64,000 bases of DNA from Schaedlerella arabinosiphila (GCF_003885045.1 NZ_RHJS01000002.1:1984001-2048000); one strand, 5' to 3'. Shown: positions 1-9,060, numbered from the stretch's first letter. Translations and numbers: made by a program. Notes: a model not told the origin generated them from the letters alone.

Positions 1-535
1 AGTCATTCAGCTTACGCAGGCTGTTACAGGTAATGATAAAAAGTTTTTTCCCCTGGGATGTCCCATCAAACAGGCTCAAGAGCCTGGACTGCGGATCCCC
101 TCCATTGTCTCCGGAGCTGGCGCTGCCAAAGGTTTTGTCAAACTCATCAAACAGAAAAACAGCCTCCTGCTCAATAGACTCAATGTATGAGGCAATACCA
201 GGAATAAACTGGTCAATAATGATGACAGGATATCCATCTTCCACAGCCTTTGACGCCAGTATCCGGGCAAAAAGGGATTTCCCAATCCCCTTGTCTCCGC
301 TCAAAATAACGCCCAGGTTCCGTTCAAATTTCGTAAATGCCTGGAACACCTTGTCTGCTTTCTCCGGATGGATGCCGTAGACCTTTTCCTTTACTGCAAG
401 GTCTGTGCGCGTCTCCAGAAAAAATCCGGACATCTTTTCAAAACGGACGGTATAGGTTTTCGCCGGCAGCCTGTCATAAGCCTTGAGCGAGTCGTCATAA
501 ATTTCATATCTTTTTCCAATACTGATTGCCTTCAT
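1..535 (-). CDS. AAA ATPase, C-terminus beyond the window
   Basis: Reading from an ATG at 535 (ribosome site AAAGGGAA about 7 bases upstream) gives an open frame of 178 codons that runs off the left edge. Near residue 79 it has a Walker A loop (GDKGIGKS) and about 45 residues later a Walker B segment (FLFDEFDK), so it is a P-loop ATPase of the AAA or DnaC/IstB-like type. The sensor-1-like stretch FIITCNS follows near the window edge. It is the last visible gene of the minus-strand module that also carries a vWA protein, a MoxR-like ATPase and SSB, which suggests DNA or protein remodelling for a mobile element. The exact role is unknown. Confidence 0.8.
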   Translation of the reverse strand, partial: MKAISIGKRYEIYDDSLKAYDRLPAKTYTVRFEKMSGFFLETRTDLAVKEKVYGIHPEKADKVFQAFTKFERNLGVILSGDKGIGKSLFARILASKAVEDGYPVIIIDQFIPGIASYIESIEQEAVFLFDEFDKTFGSASSGDNGGDPQSRLLSLFDGTSQGKKLFIITCNSLRKLND

Positions 536-620
536 GTTTTTATTCCCTTTCTTTGTTGTTTTATTATAAGTTTCTTTTGATTTCCAGGTGGGGCGGGATC
601 TGTAATCTCCCCCTGACCTG

Positions 621-2900
621 TCATACCCGTATATGCCGCTTGACCACACTGGTCAGCTTCGTGGGCAGCTGGTTCAGGTCGGTAATGTCCAAAAAGGAAT
701 CCCCGTAAATCCGTTCGATATTTTCCTTATCGCTGCCGATAGCAGCCGCAACAAACAGGATGCCTTTCCGCTGGTATTCCTGCTTAATGCCGCGGAGATC
801 TTCTTCTGCTGCAGAGCCGCCGTATCCTGAATCTGCCGGCTGTCCGTCCGAAACCAGCATCAGTATCTTCACTGCTTCCGGCCGTTTGGAAAGCTGTTCC
901 GCCACAAACCGCAGGGCTGCGCCGTCACGGTTGCTTCCGCGGGCGCTGATGTCCATGAGCCGGTACTTATCGTCATGGTCAAAGCCCTCAAACTCTGCAT
1001 AAGAATACAGCTCCACTGTGTCATATCCGGTGGAATGTCCGTAAACCATTACCGGGATATCAAGGCTCTGGCAGAAGTCGTATAGGATGATCGCTGACGC
1101 TCTTGCATAGGCGATGCGGTCACAGGAACACATGGAACCCGATTCATCCAGCAGCAATCCCACTGCCAGCTCCGGAATTTCATTTGGCAGGCTGTTCTTA
1201 TAAAACACCTTGCCGTCATTCCGGCACAGGGCATGCGCATCTAAACGCCTTCCCATAATCAGACCGGTCTGCTTTCCTCCACGGCGGTTTTCCCTAAGCT
1301 GTTTGACCAGGCTTTTCTGCAGCTGGCGCGAGATATTGATTAACGGCGCCGATATCATATCGTACTGATCCGTCAATTCCTCATCCACACTGGAAATCCG
1401 GTTGATCCGGATGCTGACGCCGGCATGGATATTTCCATAAGAAATATTCTGCGCAACATCATTCAGTTCCTGGATGCGTTCATTCTCCAGCTGCTCGCAG
1501 GCCGCCCTTTCTGCCATTTTATCCAGCATACGCTCAATATCGGCGGCAGCACGGTCATAATGCTCCCGTTCGTAAGACTCATTCTTTTCCGTTGTTCCTC
1601 CGAGCGGCTCGGAAAGGGACTCTGTCTGCTGATAGGGGATTCTTCCGCCTTCGCTTTCCGTCGTTTCCTGTTTCCCGGAATTTGCCCCGGAGCCACCAAC
1701 GCTGCCTTCGGATTCCTCTTGAGTTTCAGGTTCAGCCTCTCCAGACTCAGATGGATTTTCTTCATTTTCCGTCTCAGTCTGGGGAGAACTTCCATCCTCC
1801 TCTTTTGGTTCTTCCTCTTTATTGCTTTCCTCTGCATCTTCCTGCGTTTTTGCCCGCGCGCCTGCCGTTGCCGAAGTTTCAGAACTTCCGGATGCCTCCG
1901 GTACCGGCGTACTGCTTCCTTCGCCCATCTCAGATCCACCTGCAATTGACTTCAACACTTCAGCCATTGTTTCACCAATGCCTGCAGGAGAGCCTGCCGC
2001 TGCGGCATCCGCCTGACGCTTCTTGCAGATTTCACAGAATTCTTCTATGTATTCCCAGCAGCGTACCAGGATCAGATTGACAACATGTAATCTTTCTTTT
2101 CCGGATTTGCTCATCAGTGCGCTGTCAATGTCTGGAATCAGCTTGAATACTGTCTGGATCCGCTCATCACTGAGAGGCTCGTCGCCATACTTGATCTCAC
2201 CGAATTTTGCATAGGACAGCAAAACCTGCAGGATGCTTTCAAAAATATGCCTGCTGCCGTCATCCTCCTGCTCAATTAACTGCGTTACCGTTGGAATCGA
2301 TGCAAAATGCTGTTTCCGCAGTTCTTCCAGGCCATATCCAATCGTACCTGGAAAGTTCGTCAGGACACGGTTTTCAATGTACCCGTCTTCGATGACATTT
2401 GAGATTTGGTGTGCGATGAACTGCACTGCCTCCAGGCTCTTAGTGTCTGTTTTGACATAATCCCAGAACGCCCTTTCTTTTCCTGCATCTGCGGATGTCT
2501 TCAGATCCGGCGGATAGGGGTACCATTTGTATCTTTCCAGATAATTGGTATGGGTCTGTGCGGCAAGGAAATCCGTATATAGGACATGCCCCAGCTCATG
2601 CGCAAACGTACCGCACACAATCTGGTAGCGGTTCTCCCGCCCCCTTACCTTCGTGACCATTGGGTTCCCCGAATTGATACGGATGTACATATTGTCCGTC
2701 GCCGCCAGGAACGGGTCCTTCGGCTTCCAATACAGGTTAACGCGCACACGGCGGTTATAATGATATCGCCGTGTCTGCGCTGCCGCCAAATCTTCAAAGT
2801 GTCCCGCAAGAATACGGGACGAGAAGAACTGGCGGTCAGTAATTTTGCTGCGCTTCTCATTGAGGCGCTGCTTCACAAGTTTGTGATTCACCCTTGCCAT
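621..2900 (-). CDS. zincin-like metallopeptidase / von Willebrand A (CobT/NorD-like) protein
   Basis: A 759-residue protein with three parts. The N-terminal third holds HELGH at residues 101-105 and a downstream acidic pair (NVIEDGYIE, about 168-176), the layout of a zincin metallopeptidase. Residues about 310-440 are a low-complexity linker rich in Glu, Ser and Gly. The C-terminal third is a vWA domain with the metal-site motif DESGS at 585-589 and a later SDGQP loop. The start is fixed by AGGAGG upstream of 2900. The MoxR/CobS-like ATPase follows directly upstream, 27 bp away; such AAA-vWA pairs act together as chaperone or metal-insertion machines. The intact HExxH suggests real peptidase activity, but this is inferred. 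The substrate is unknown. Confidence 0.8.
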   Translation of the reverse strand: MARVNHKLVKQRLNEKRSKITDRQFFSSRILAGHFEDLAAAQTRRYHYNRRVRVNLYWKPKDPFLAATDNMYIRINSGNPMVTKVRGRENRYQIVCGTFAHELGHVLYTDFLAAQTHTNYLERYKWYPYPPDLKTSADAGKERAFWDYVKTDTKSLEAVQFIAHQISNVIEDGYIENRVLTNFPGTIGYGLEELRKQHFASIPTVTQLIEQEDDGSRHIFESILQVLLSYAKFGEIKYGDEPLSDERIQTVFKLIPDIDSALMSKSGKERLHVVNLILVRCWEYIEEFCEICKKRQADAAAAGSPAGIGETMAEVLKSIAGGSEMGEGSSTPVPEASGSSETSATAGARAKTQEDAEESNKEEEPKEEDGSSPQTETENEENPSESGEAEPETQEESEGSVGGSGANSGKQETTESEGGRIPYQQTESLSEPLGGTTEKNESYEREHYDRAAADIERMLDKMAERAACEQLENERIQELNDVAQNISYGNIHAGVSIRINRISSVDEELTDQYDMISAPLINISRQLQKSLVKQLRENRRGGKQTGLIMGRRLDAHALCRNDGKVFYKNSLPNEIPELAVGLLLDESGSMCSCDRIAYARASAIILYDFCQSLDIPVMVYGHSTGYDTVELYSYAEFEGFDHDDKYRLMDISARGSNRDGAALRFVAEQLSKRPEAVKILMLVSDGQPADSGYGGSAAEEDLRGIKQEYQRKGILFVAAAIGSDKENIERIYGDSFLDITDLNQLPTKLTSVVKRHIRV

Positions 2901-2927
2901 ATAGGGTAATCCTCCTTCCTATTTGTT

Positions 2928-4805
2928 TTATACTGCCGCTTTCTTTCTTGGCGGCGCAAATATCGGTTCCAGTACGGTGCTGATCAATGCCTCCCGGTCC
3001 ATTTCATCGGCAGTCGCTTTGCTGATAATCGTGTAAAGCGCCGAGTGGTAGACATCCCCGGTAATCTCAGAACTGATAATCCAGTCAATCAGGCTCCGCA
3101 TTCCATAAGAGCCGTCTGTAATACTGTTCTTACGGCAATACTCCGCCATATCATTTACCACCTGCACCATCTGGGATACCTGATATTCGTCCGTCGCGCC
3201 GGTAACTGACATGGCACGCTGGACCATTACTTCCGGTTCCGGCAGCTCCACATCACGCACCAGGCTCATTCTGTCCAGGACGGACTGGTTCATGCCACGG
3301 CATCCTTCATAGCTGGTATTTGTTGTCACTACAACCACTGCGTCCGGATGGCGTTCAATCATCTCGCCCGTGGGCAGGGTAATCGTACCGGACTGCTCCA
3401 AGAGGGAGTTCAGGCCCACCAGCACACCGGGCTGCACAATCGTGGATGGCTCCTGAATCTCAATCACATATCCGTTTTTCAGAGCCTTGATAAAATCCGT
3501 TTCCACATAACTGTAGGTCTGCCCGCTGCTTTTGGAAGCCTCATCCCGCTTTGAAAGCGCACGCACCTTTTCCGTCACCTTGTCCAAAACAATCCGCATA
3601 CAATCCTGTGAGGTTGCCGCAGGGTTCTCCGTTCCGGTCAAAGCCTGGTAAACGCCTGACGGGTCATAGTCCATATCATCCAAATCCGGAAGTCCCATCA
3701 GCTTGGACACATTGGCGTAATTCACGCCGCCCATGCTTTTTAAGGTTTCCTTCTCCTTATCGAGCTGTGCATCGCCGGTTGACGCTGAATCGGAATCCGG
3801 GAAAATCATACCGACAAAATCGAATATTTCCGTACCGGCAGAGCAGGTATATTTCATGTAAGGCAGATGAAGCCCGGAAGCAATCGCTTTGGCTCCCATT
3901 GTCTTACCGGTGCCTGCCGGCCCGCGTAACAGGAAATTACGCATCTGCATGGATCTGCCCGTTGTTGCCTGTGCATGCCGGCAGATGTCCACAACCTCCT
4001 GCGGAATGATATACCATTCCGGGAGCTTCGGGACAAGGCTCTCCTCCACTGCGTTTAATGCCCTTTTATGAAGCCCATACTTACCGACGAAGTCCTCATG
4101 CTCCACAAGGGAAACCGCCTTCTTGATTGTTGCCGGCCCGGTCTTGGCAAATATGGTAAATTCGCCTGCCGATACGCTGGTCGGTGCAAACGCCCCAGAA
4201 TCCAACTGCGCCTGTGAAACGCGCATCAGGTTACCCGACTTGTCCACGCCCACCTTGATATGGGCGGAACACGCAGGATCCTTGATCCGGCGGTAAGCAT
4301 TGTCGCACAGCATGGCCATGCATTCCGTGGCCTTCGCCATATCTGGATACCCGCTGTGAAACTGGTCGTAATACTGCTCCAGATTTTCCTGGAACTCATC
4401 ATCCCCCTGCAGGATCGGCATCAGCGCCATCATGACGGCAGCCCCGTCACGGCCGGAAGCGTTCAGCGTATAACTCTCAAACACCTCCGTGTTCTTATCG
4501 TAAACGCTTGCCGTCACCGAACCCGAATTGCTGTCATAAACGACCAGATGGTAGGCATCCGGTCCCATGGAGGATTTGTACTCTGCCACAGTCCGGTGGT
4601 CAATCACGCCGACCGCGCCTTCCCCGCTGCCATTCATACAGCGGCAGACTGCATGCACTGCTTTTATGACCGTAGCGCAAAGCGTTGAAGCCGTGCTTCC
4701 ATCCCCATATTTAGAAGAAACCTTGACTTTTTTGTTGGTAATGGTATCAAAAGGCTCCGGGAGCGGACGGCTGTAGTTAAAAATATTGTTTATGGATACA
4801 CTCAT
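2928..4805 (-). CDS. MoxR/CobS-like AAA+ ATPase
   Basis: A 625-residue AAA+ protein. Walker A (GPAGTGKT) is at 295-302, and the sensor-1 segment VVVVTTNTS with the arginine-finger region around RMSLVRDVEL lies further on. This resembles the MoxR, CbbQ and CobS ATPases that pair with vWA proteins, and the next gene downstream is exactly such a vWA protein. The first 270 residues are an additional domain with no motif I recognise. Cys residues around 50-60 and 175 do not form a clear zinc site. The ribosome site AAAGGAAA precedes ATG 4805. The two genes probably encode one complex that remodels a target on the mobile element or in the host. Confidence 0.8.
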   Translation of the reverse strand: MSVSINNIFNYSRPLPEPFDTITNKKVKVSSKYGDGSTASTLCATVIKAVHAVCRCMNGSGEGAVGVIDHRTVAEYKSSMGPDAYHLVVYDSNSGSVTASVYDKNTEVFESYTLNASGRDGAAVMMALMPILQGDDEFQENLEQYYDQFHSGYPDMAKATECMAMLCDNAYRRIKDPACSAHIKVGVDKSGNLMRVSQAQLDSGAFAPTSVSAGEFTIFAKTGPATIKKAVSLVEHEDFVGKYGLHKRALNAVEESLVPKLPEWYIIPQEVVDICRHAQATTGRSMQMRNFLLRGPAGTGKTMGAKAIASGLHLPYMKYTCSAGTEIFDFVGMIFPDSDSASTGDAQLDKEKETLKSMGGVNYANVSKLMGLPDLDDMDYDPSGVYQALTGTENPAATSQDCMRIVLDKVTEKVRALSKRDEASKSSGQTYSYVETDFIKALKNGYVIEIQEPSTIVQPGVLVGLNSLLEQSGTITLPTGEMIERHPDAVVVVTTNTSYEGCRGMNQSVLDRMSLVRDVELPEPEVMVQRAMSVTGATDEYQVSQMVQVVNDMAEYCRKNSITDGSYGMRSLIDWIISSEITGDVYHSALYTIISKATADEMDREALISTVLEPIFAPPRKKAAV

Positions 4806-4826
4806 ATTTCATTTCCTTTCTGCATT

Positions 4827-5564
4827 TCATTGCGTAAGATTGATTTTGATTCCTTCCGGCACACAGCAGGCATCTTCCAGGCCAGCCCTGACAAGCTCGC
4901 CACAGACATCCTCCCAGCTCTCTTTCGCTGGAAGCTCATCCGCATAGATCAGCAGTTCCGACAGGTTCTGCCCAATCGCCTCGTTACACCGTGTGTTCAG
5001 CTCAAATATGTGCGCCTCCGCCCATTCAAAGGCGATAAGCTTTAAGCTCTCCTTTTCATTTTCTCCAGGCTGCTCTGGCTCTTCCGGTTCCGGCTCTGGA
5101 TTAGCTGGCTCTGCAGCCGTTTCATATTCGATGCCCAGAACCTGAAGATTGTGGATATTGACCTTTGCCCGTCGGTACCCGCCCGCACGGTTCAGCAGCA
5201 CAAACAAATCGGCGCCCGTTTCAAACAAGGCTTTCGCATTAGGCGCTTCCCATACCCATCTCGCCTCCGGATACTCAGCTGCAACCAGCTCAGTAATCCG
5301 TCTGAGTATGACAGAATAGGCAAGCGCTTTCACATCTGTTTCCGTCGGTACCGGTATCGGCTGTGGCTGTGGCGCTGGCATGGGTTCTACGGTTTCCACC
5401 TTTTTTGCTGCCAGAAATACCATCCGGACTGCCGCAATCAGGACGCCCAGTATCACAAGGAGGAGAATCGGCCATAGCCTGCAGACAAAGCACAGTAGCG
5501 CCAATACCCCCATAACAACAAGCGCCTCATGGACAAACCGGACCTGTTTTTCTCTGTTATCCAT
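4827..5564 (-). CDS. membrane-anchored protein of unknown function
   Basis: A 245-residue protein with two closely spaced hydrophobic segments at about residues 14-55, so it is probably anchored by a helical hairpin with most of the chain in the cytoplasm. A Pro-rich spacer follows (about 60-75), then a soluble domain, an acidic Glu/Pro linker (about 155-170) and a second small domain. I recognise no family. It lies between SSB and the MoxR-like ATPase in the same direction, and its ribosome site AAAGGAACC is well placed before ATG 5564. Its position suggests it belongs to the same module, perhaps tethering the ATPase/vWA complex to the membrane; that is inference. Confidence 0.7.
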   Translation of the reverse strand: MDNREKQVRFVHEALVVMGVLALLCFVCRLWPILLLVILGVLIAAVRMVFLAAKKVETVEPMPAPQPQPIPVPTETDVKALAYSVILRRITELVAAEYPEARWVWEAPNAKALFETGADLFVLLNRAGGYRRAKVNIHNLQVLGIEYETAAEPANPEPEPEEPEQPGENEKESLKLIAFEWAEAHIFELNTRCNEAIGQNLSELLIYADELPAKESWEDVCGELVRAGLEDACCVPEGIKINLTQ

Positions 5565-5596
5565 GGTTTTTGGTTCCTTTCTGGAATGCAGGACGC

Positions 5597-5638
5597 AAAA
5601 AAACGCACATGAAATTACAGAATGTAACCCATGTGCGT
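5597..5638 (-). terminator. Rho-independent terminator after ssb
   Basis: A 9-bp perfect stem (5603-5611 with 5630-5638) is followed on the minus strand by seven T residues (5597-5603). It lies just below the SSB stop codon and would separate ssb from the membrane protein gene, or attenuate the read-through. Confidence 0.85.
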
Positions 5639-5668
5639 CTCAATACGCCTGATTCAATTTTGCTCCTT

Positions 5669-6166
5669 TCAGTTCTCGTCAAAGAACGAGCCGCCGCCAA
5701 ACGCTTCATAGCCTGTAAAGCCGTCCGGCATCTGTCCTCCTGCAGACTGCGCTGCAGGCTGTGCCGCTGCCGCTTTCCCGGTATTAGGAGCTGTGCCATT
5801 TGGCTGCTGGTTCGCATCCTGGTTCTCTTTAGGCTTGCCGCCGGCATACTCGATGTCGTCCAGGATAACGACCATTGCACTTTTGGATTCGCCTGTCTGC
5901 TGGTCTGTCCAACTATCTTCGTCCAGCCTGCCGCGGAAATTGATAAACGAGCCTTCTTTCAGCTGCATTTTGGCAATCCTCTTGCATACATCCCCGAATG
6001 CCTTAACCGAGAGGTTAATCCAACGGGTATTGTTTTCAGCATGGGAATCATAAACCTTCTTTCCAATACGGAACCTTACGGCATCTCCTTTCTCTGAAAA
6101 TTTGAGCGCTGCTGCACCTTCATAGCCTCTGGATACAACGGCACTGGTTGCAATTACGTCTAACAT
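5669..6166 (-). CDS. ssb: single-stranded DNA-binding protein
   Basis: A 165-residue protein with an N-terminal OB-fold of SSB type (residues about 1-110, with segments like FRIGKKVYD, WINLSVKAF and FINFRGRL) and a disordered Gln/Asn/Ala/Gly-rich tail ending in an acidic, aromatic tip (GGSFFDEN), like the partner-binding tip of bacterial SSBs. The OB part diverges from the housekeeping SSB, as is common for element-borne copies. A strong AAAGGAG site precedes ATG 6166. It heads the minus-strand ATPase/vWA module and probably coats single-stranded DNA during transfer or replication of the element. A perfect terminator lies just downstream. Confidence 0.85.
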   Translation of the reverse strand: MLDVIATSAVVSRGYEGAAALKFSEKGDAVRFRIGKKVYDSHAENNTRWINLSVKAFGDVCKRIAKMQLKEGSFINFRGRLDEDSWTDQQTGESKSAMVVILDDIEYAGGKPKENQDANQQPNGTAPNTGKAAAAQPAAQSAGGQMPDGFTGYEAFGGGSFFDEN

Positions 6167-6366
6167 AGTAATTCTCCTTTCCTGCAGGGATCGCCTGCCA
6201 TATCATTTATTTATTTCAACCCGCTTTTGGGGCAGAAACCATTGGATGAATATAGAATGTGCAAAGCACATTCCTGCACCGTGCGCGGTCGCTTGCGACA
6301 AATTTCAGCTTCGCGCGAGTGCGCATCCGCCCGGAGGGTTTTTATATAGGGAACGAAGTTTGGTAA
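6167..6366 (-). other. GC-rich structured leader of the ssb module
   Basis: There is no gene between the intron 3' end and ssb. The stretch carries several short perfect inverted repeats: 6255-6262 with 6266-6273 (8 bp, 3-nt loop), 6288-6292 with 6295-6299 (5 bp, 2-nt loop) and a GC-rich run at 6310-6340. This is very different from the AT-rich intergenic DNA elsewhere. It may be a structured 5' leader, a palindromic repeat or a protein binding region. Confidence 0.5.
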
Positions 6367-6400
6367 GTAGGTAAGTCCCTTGCGGGGCTTACCCCTCTCA

Positions 6401-6433
6401 GAACCGGACGTGCAGCTTTCCCGCATCCGGCTC
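6401..6433 (-). ncRNA. group II intron domain V
   Basis: The minus strand reads GAGCCGGATG at 6433 and pairs with the run ending CCGGTTC at 6401, forming the 33-34-nt catalytic hairpin with the expected AAAG-like bulge and tetraloop layout. It lies about 25 bases beyond the reverse transcriptase stop codon, as in compact IIC introns. Confidence 0.88.
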
Positions 6434-6457
6434 CCTGCAAAGCTAATACATCTACAA

Positions 6458-7756
6458 CTATCCGTATATACTGACATAGATACGTGGTCGGACGAGTGGG
6501 AATTGTCTCATCAATTCCTTATATCCTTCCTTTGTATAGCTTCTTCTCTGGCTTCTTCTATTCAGCCAGTAGAATAACCTGAACCATACTACATTATAAA
6601 ATGAGTTCAGGCTTCTTGAATTGTCAGTAATTCCGTAGTAATGATAATAACCAGTTAAGATTTCATTCAGCTTCTTTACTATCTGGTTTATGCGTAGGAA
6701 TCTCATATCTCTTATCGTAGCATTTATTTCCTTGCTTTTCTTTGCTAGCTTTTTCTTACTGGTCTTCCTCTTCACTCTGAACTTTCCCGTTCTTCCATGC
6801 GAACAGTAATGCGTGAATCCGAGGAATGTAAAGGTCTCCGGTTTCCCGTCTCCACGTTCTTTCCGGTTCCTTTCTGCAAATCGGCCGAATTCTATCAGCC
6901 TCGTCTTTTTCTCCTCCATTTCCAGTCCAAAGTGCATCATTCTGCGCTTTAAATATTCATAGAACATCTCTGCGTCTGTTTTGTATTGAAAGCAGACTAC
7001 AAAATCATCCGCATATACCACCAACCCTGCGTACCCTTTCATGATCGGCTGCATTTTCTCCTTGAACCACCACACCAGTACATAGTGCATATATATGTTT
7101 GCGATTACTGGTGAGCAGACCGAACCCTGTCCGGCTCCTTCCTCTGTCTCTTCATATCTGTAATCTTCCATGATTCCGGCTTTTAACATCCGGCGTACCA
7201 GCCTGATGATATTTGGGTCTTTAATTCTTGATTCTATGAACTTTATTATCCATTCATGGTCCAAGTGGTCGAAAAATCCTTTTACATCCGCATCCAATAC
7301 CCAGTTTGTCTTTTCTTTTTCCAGCATTCCGTTCAGCTTTCTTAATGCCTTATGACAGCTTCTCCCTGGTCGGAATCCCATCATTTCATCATAGAAATGC
7401 GGTTCGAACACTGCTTCCAGTACTCGTCTCAATGCTTCCTGCACCAGTTTGTCTTCATAGCAATAGATACTGAGCGGCCGTGTCTTTCCGTTTTCTTTCG
7501 GTATCTCCACTCTTTTTGCTGGCTTGGGCTTGTATGCTTTCTTCTTAAGCTTTTCCTCTAATTCTTCCAGATTTTCCTCCAGCCTTGCCCCGTATTCCTC
7601 TTTGGTTATCCCATCGGTTCCTACTGCTTTCTTTCCGTCCATTTCCTTGTGGCACTCTTTTAATAATTCCTTATTTATCAAATGCCCTATGGACGTAAAT
7701 ACCATGTCTGGATGTTCGCCTGATAGTTGTGATATTCTCGCCAATTTCGTTTCCAT
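6458..7756 (-). CDS. ltrA: group II intron reverse transcriptase/maturase
   Basis: A 432-residue intron-encoded protein. The reverse transcriptase core includes RPLSIYCYEDKLVQ, FRPGRSCH, the GQGSVCSP motif and the catalytic YADD (about residue 250). A maturase-like (X) region with FTFLGFTHYCS and a YYHYYGITDN segment follows, and the protein ends about 50 residues later. There is no HNH endonuclease domain, as expected for class C introns. GGAGG precedes ATG 7756. The frame is uninterrupted and all core motifs are intact, so the protein is probably active. It would splice the intron and drive its retrohoming to terminator sites. Confidence 0.95.
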   Translation of the reverse strand: METKLARISQLSGEHPDMVFTSIGHLINKELLKECHKEMDGKKAVGTDGITKEEYGARLEENLEELEEKLKKKAYKPKPAKRVEIPKENGKTRPLSIYCYEDKLVQEALRRVLEAVFEPHFYDEMMGFRPGRSCHKALRKLNGMLEKEKTNWVLDADVKGFFDHLDHEWIIKFIESRIKDPNIIRLVRRMLKAGIMEDYRYEETEEGAGQGSVCSPVIANIYMHYVLVWWFKEKMQPIMKGYAGLVVYADDFVVCFQYKTDAEMFYEYLKRRMMHFGLEMEEKKTRLIEFGRFAERNRKERGDGKPETFTFLGFTHYCSHGRTGKFRVKRKTSKKKLAKKSKEINATIRDMRFLRINQIVKKLNEILTGYYHYYGITDNSRSLNSFYNVVWFRLFYWLNRRSQRRSYTKEGYKELMRQFPLVRPRIYVSIYG

Positions 7757-8273
7757 AGCTCCTCCTGTCTCTGCGTACAGTCTATGTTTCCTCCTTGATA
7801 TGACTTTGCATGGCTAGCCTGCGAGGACAGGCATTTCTCGACTTCCACTGTATGTTTTACCGTGTACTATTCGGCCATCCGACTTCTGCTGGCCATTTGC
7901 GGTTCTCCCTTCGACAGTTGTTCCGCATACCTGATGTACGCAACTCATCTGGAACCAGACAGACCTCCTCCAGTTGACTTGAAATCCTTGATTGCATGAC
8001 CAACCTCAAAACTCCGGGGAAGCAACTGTATTCTCGCTCTTAGTGACTACAGTTATGTTGCTTTCAGTGTATAGGAGCACCTCTGCCTTCCCACTTTCAT
8101 TTTCATATCGAAGCTATGTGCAGTTATGCCCTGCAATCTCGCTGTCTACGCTTAGCAGACAGCATCTCTGCTGTCCACCCAAGACTCGCTTGGTACGGTA
8201 TAGCTTGTACCTTACACCGTAGGACTTTCACCCACCGAATTCCAAGCCCTTAGCTGGGCGCACCCTATATAAC

Positions 8274-8313
8274 AAAAAAAGTGCCAACCAACACTCATGT
8301 GTTAATTGACACT
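8274..8313 (-). terminator. terminator of the 8424-10301 operon, intron target
   Basis: Two arms (8280-8294 and 8299-8313) form an imperfect 15-bp stem with a 4-nt loop, followed on the minus strand by seven T residues (8274-8280). The group IIC intron begins 10 bases further on, so this hairpin is both the end of the upstream operon and the presumed recognition signal for intron insertion. Confidence 0.85.
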
Positions 8314-8423
8314 GTGAAAACTCTGCTAACTTTGGATTTTTCTGGAAAACCTTGAAAATGATATATGCATTATAGCATAACCTGTTTCAATAGTCAATCC
8401 GCCTGAAAACTCATTCAAAATTA

Positions 8424-8600
8424 TTATTTCAAATCTGGTGCATCAATTGTTTTGGCTATCTCAGTTTTCGCAAAATCCAAAGCAATCATGGCACGTATCG
8501 GATCAAAACGGAATGTCCCGTCTTCTTTTTCATTTTCTTCTATCAATGTCCTGATTTCATCCACCAGAGAATATATTTTCTCCCGTTCCGATATTTCCAT
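8424..8600 (-). CDS. small protein of unknown function (58 residues)
   Basis: A short frame from ATG 8600 to TAA 8424, with the ribosome site AGAGGTG 7 bases before the start and 3 bp from the stop of the preceding gene. The product is acidic and charged (it begins MEISEREKIYSLVDEI), is predicted mostly helical, and has no Cys or membrane segment. It ends the operon just before the terminator at 8274-8313. Tight spacing, the good ribosome site and a clean frame support a real gene; I do not recognise the family. Confidence 0.7.
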   Translation of the reverse strand: MEISEREKIYSLVDEIRTLIEENEKEDGTFRFDPIRAMIALDFAKTEIAKTIDAPDLK

Positions 8601-8603
8601 AAA

Positions 8604-9050
8604 CTACACCTCTTTCTTAATCTCCAGCGCATAATAACTGCAAATCAGATATCCTTTATCCTGTTCATACACTGGTGTTTTTTCTGATAAATATATAATT
8701 ACAGTATCGCCTCTGATTAAATTCCTTATTCTGTGGCGAACAGGCATTTTTAATGTGTATGGCTCCATATCAATATAAAGGTTCTTTATCCGTTTTCGTA
8801 TTCCTGTCGTTTCAATCTGCCTGCATATGCCCTGGATACGGATGAAATTGCCCTTGATGCCATTATAAAACAGCAGACCTCCATTTACAATCATCCCACC
8901 GCCAAACAGCAGGCATGGAAGCGAAAAGCAGATATCACCCAGGCAAATCTGCAATACAAGAAACAAGAACAGAAATCCTGCGCCGACAGCAAGCCGAAGC
9001 ACAACCTGACGCTGCATGGCTTCCGGAACACGTCTAAATTCATTTTTCAA
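8604..9050 (-). CDS. membrane protein of unknown function
   Basis: The product has two hydrophobic segments at about residues 20-60, then a soluble C-terminal domain with many basic residues and the segment DTVIIYLSEKTPVYE. I place the start at TTG 9050, because AGGTGG lies 5 bases upstream; in-frame GTG codons at 9056 and 9059 overlap that ribosome site and fit less well. It is 3 bp from the next gene and 10 bp from the previous one. The function is unknown. It may be a small membrane partner of the other proteins of this operon. Confidence 0.7.
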   Translation of the reverse strand: MKNEFRRVPEAMQRQVVLRLAVGAGFLFLFLVLQICLGDICFSLPCLLFGGGMIVNGGLLFYNGIKGNFIRIQGICRQIETTGIRKRIKNLYIDMEPYTLKMPVRHRIRNLIRGDTVIIYLSEKTPVYEQDKGYLICSYYALEIKKEV

Positions 9051-9060
9051 TCCCACCACC

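Larger units (their letters stand above)
6367..8263 (-). mobile_element. group IIC intron
   Basis: On the minus strand the element begins at 8263 with GTGCG, the conserved 5' end of group II introns. It encodes a reverse transcriptase in domain IV and ends with a clear domain V (6401-6433) and a domain VI hairpin (6370-6396) that has an unpaired A near its 3' arm. The 5' end sits 10 bases after the T-run of a Rho-independent terminator, the usual target of class C introns. The 3' boundary is uncertain by about 5 bases. About 500 bases between 7757 and 8263 hold ribozyme domains I-III and no gene. It separates the 8424-10301 operon from the ssb module. Confidence 0.9.

Noticed and set aside
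1425..2080. Long plus-strand open frames opposite the vWA protein linker
   Set aside because: They are shadows of the low-complexity Glu/Ser-rich coding sequence on the minus strand.
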